From DASUFH01 sp036274645 (GTDB taxonomy: Bacteria; Acidobacteriota; Terriglobia; 20CM-2-55-15): a DNA stretch of 16,549 nt. The translations under genes and the position numbers were made by a program. The DNA lies in assembly GCA_036274645.1 (NCBI GenBank), contig DASUFH010000331.1, positions 1 to 16,549 on the forward strand, read 5' to 3'. Shown one piece after another: positions 14,933-16,549 of the stretch (its first letter is position 1; every line of letters starts with the position of its first letter). A model generated the notes under the pieces. The model searched no databases, had not been told where the DNA came from, and was given only the letters and a program-made list of their open reading frames with translations.

Positions 14933-16549
14933 ACGGCATCGGACTGTCCTCCGAGTTACTCGAGCGGCTGGCCGGTTCCCTTTTGCATTTCCTGTGGCAG
15001 GGGGCGTTGCTGGCTCTGATCGGGGTGATTGTGCTGCGTCTGATGGCGCCGAGATCCGCCGAGTCGCGCTATGCGGCGGCCGTGGTCACAATGGCTCTGA
15101 TGCTTCTGACGCCGGTCTTCACGTTTCTTTTCTATGCCGAAACCGGCAGCGCCACGCTTGGCGCGGTTCAGTTACTTCGCGCCTCGGTTGCGGGTATGGC
15201 CCAATCCGGCGCAGGGGCTGGAGCGCTGCGATTGTCCGTGTGGATTGTGTTTGTCTGGAGTCTGGGAGTCGGGTTCTGTTCGACGCGATTGATTGCCGGG
15301 TGGGTGTTTTCGCGGCGCGTTATCCGCGCTGCCGGAGAAGCGGTTCCTCCACTGGTAATCCAGTTGATGGAGCGGGTTCGCGGCGAGTTGCAGGAGCGCC
15401 GCGCGATTCGACTGCTGGCGGGAAAGGATGTGGCCAGTCCCGTCGTGTTCGGTTGGATCCGGCCTGTTGTGCTGTTGCCGGTGTCGGCGGTCACTGGACT
15501 GTCCGAGGACCAACTGCTGGCCGTGCTGGCCCACGAAGTGGCGCACATCCGGCGGCATGATTTCCTGGTGAATTCGCTGCAGCGCGCAGTGGAGTGCGTG
15601 CTCTTCTACCATCCGGCCGTCTGGTGGATATCGGGAAGAATACGGGTGGAGCGCGAACGCTGTTGCGACGATCTGGCCGTTCGCGTCTGTGGAGACCGCC
15701 TGGCATATGCAAAGGCGCTGGTTGCTCTTGAGAATGCGCGCGGCAGCGAACCGGCGCTTGCCATCCCTGCGGCGGGGCGCGGTGTGGCAGACCGTGTGCG
15801 CCGGCTTCTCGGCGTCCAGAGTCCAACGCGAGACTGGCAGTCTGCCGCCATTGCGTTGCTCTTTGTGGCGATGCTTCTCGTCGCCGGAGCGTGGCAGCCT
15901 GTCCTGGCGGGACAGGCCGTGGGTCGCGCCGAAAATCCAGGCCAGGCCGGGCCCGACATTTCGGCTCAACCGGCGGCCCGGCTTTCGCCTGCGCCCACTG
16001 TCGTCCAAGCCGCCGAACCGGAGCGGCAACAACCGGTCGACGGCATTGCCCGGGTCGGGCAGGATGCCGGCGCGACCTTGAGCGCAGCCCTGGCCATCGC
16101 CACTGCGCAGGATGTTTCGCCAAAGGCCACCAGCGCCAATCCGGAACCGGTTGTGATCAGCGGCCGGGTTCGCGACAGCAGCGGCGCGCCCGCCGCCGCA
16201 CGAACGTGGGTTCGGGCGAGGCCGGAAGTCCGGCAGGCGCGGAACATCGACTCGTACATCGACGAAACCGACAGCGAGGGACGCTATCAACTGGATGTTC
16301 CGCCGGGACGCTACACGCTGACGATCCAGGATTTCTTCGGCGTCTACCCGGGTGGAACAATCCAGGCGCCGCAGAAGGTCGTTACCGTCGTCGCCGGCCA
16401 ACGTATCGCTGACGTGGATCTGGAATTTACGTTCGTTCCCTCCGGTCCGGGCGTCAATCCTCAGGAACTGCGGGGACAGGTCGTAATTGATGACGGTGGA
16501 AGTCTTCCGGTCGGGACCCTGGGGCGCTTTCAGGTCATCCTGTTTTCGG
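14929..16549 (+). CDS. M56 (BlaR1-like) membrane metalloprotease with carboxypeptidase-regulatory-like tail, truncated by window end
   Basis: The frame is open from the ATG at 14929 to the window end (540 codons and no stop), so it continues beyond. Predicted membrane helices lie near residues 22-40 (FLWQGALLALIGVIVL), 49-70 (AAVVTMALMLLTPVFTFLF), 102-125 (SVWIVFVWSLGVGF) and 305-325 (AAIALLFVAMLLVAGAW). The cytoplasmic zinc site is HEVAH (His202, Glu203, His206), with a further Glu near 241-243 in ERERCCDDLA, typical of peptidase M56. After the fourth helix, a Pro/Ala-rich linker leads to a beta domain at about 407-500 (VVISGRVRDSSGAPAA ... DSEGRYQLDVPPGRYTLTI), matching carboxypeptidase-regulatory-like repeats. 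No penicillin-binding sensor domain is seen in the visible part. It probably senses an extracytoplasmic signal and cleaves the BlaI-type repressor encoded upstream. Confidence 0.9.
   Translation, partial: MNGIGLSSELLERLAGSLLHFLWQGALLALIGVIVLRLMAPRSAESRYAAAVVTMALMLLTPVFTFLFYAETGSATLGAVQLLRASVAGMAQSGAGAGALRLSVWIVFVWSLGVGFCSTRLIAGWVFSRRVIRAAGEAVPPLVIQLMERVRGELQERRAIRLLAGKDVASPVVFGWIRPVVLLPVSAVTGLSEDQLLAVLAHEVAHIRRHDFLVNSLQRAVECVLFYHPAVWWISGRIRVERERCCDDLAVRVCGDRLAYAKALVALENARGSEPALAIPAAGRGVADRVRRLLGVQSPTRDWQSAAIALLFVAMLLVAGAWQPVLAGQAVGRAENPGQAGPDISAQPAARLSPAPTVVQAAEPERQQPVDGIARVGQDAGATLSAALAIATAQDVSPKATSANPEPVVISGRVRDSSGAPAAARTWVRARPEVRQARNIDSYIDETDSEGRYQLDVPPGRYTLTIQDFFGVYPGGTIQAPQKVVTVVAGQRIADVDLEFTFVPSGPGVNPQELRGQVVIDDGGSLPVGTLGRFQVILFS

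Noticed and set aside
15172..16401. 409-codon minus-strand frame opposite the M56 protease
   Set aside because: The plus-strand frame from 14929 encodes a clear HEVAH metalloprotease over the same bases; the antisense frame shows no motif or ribosome site.

Overview
The window looks like a chromosome segment from an acidobacterium or a close relative. This is inferred from the high G+C content and the gene set: a DUF6152-type secreted protein, a GH106 rhamnosidase, a BlaI/M56-peptidase pair with a carboxypeptidase-regulatory-like tail, and a RAYT with its palindromes. No ribosomal RNA or other phylogenetic marker is present.

Layout. Positions 1-2008 hold the tail of an uncharacterised protein (+), a secreted two-domain VOC protein (-), a 138-bp near-perfect inverted repeat and a small secreted DUF6152-like protein (-). 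Positions 2170-11594 form an L-rhamnose utilisation locus: rhamnulokinase (rhaB, -), a divergent secreted GH106 alpha-L-rhamnosidase (+), L-rhamnose isomerase (rhaI, -) and a bifunctional rhamnulose-1-phosphate aldolase/dehydrogenase (rhaD/rhaEW, -). Together these would free rhamnose from a glycan, isomerise, phosphorylate and cleave it, and oxidise the lactaldehyde to lactate. No rhamnose transporter, mutarotase or regulator is visible. A single-copy IS200-like RAYT gene (7533-7976, -), bracketed by three composite palindromic units, sits between the GH106 gene and rhaI, and its flank ends 2 bp from the rhaI stop codon.

Positions 11766-14110 are housekeeping or accessory: aspartate-semialdehyde dehydrogenase (asd, -, GTG start), an SRAP/YedK-type abasic-site protein (+) and a small, very basic protein (-). 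After a 426-bp spacer rich in palindromes comes a BlaI/MecI-type repressor, translationally coupled by an ATGA overlap to an M56/BlaR1-like membrane metalloprotease that runs off the window end. Its promoter has a consensus -35, a TTACTAGTAA palindrome over the spacer/-10 and very little leader.

The most notable items are the RAYT with its symmetric palindromic array, the 60-bp-arm inverted repeat near 1.5 kb, and the BlaI operator/M56 module lacking a penicillin-binding sensor. I see no CRISPR array, phage genes, rRNA or convincing tRNA, and no gene set that I would call a new system with confidence.
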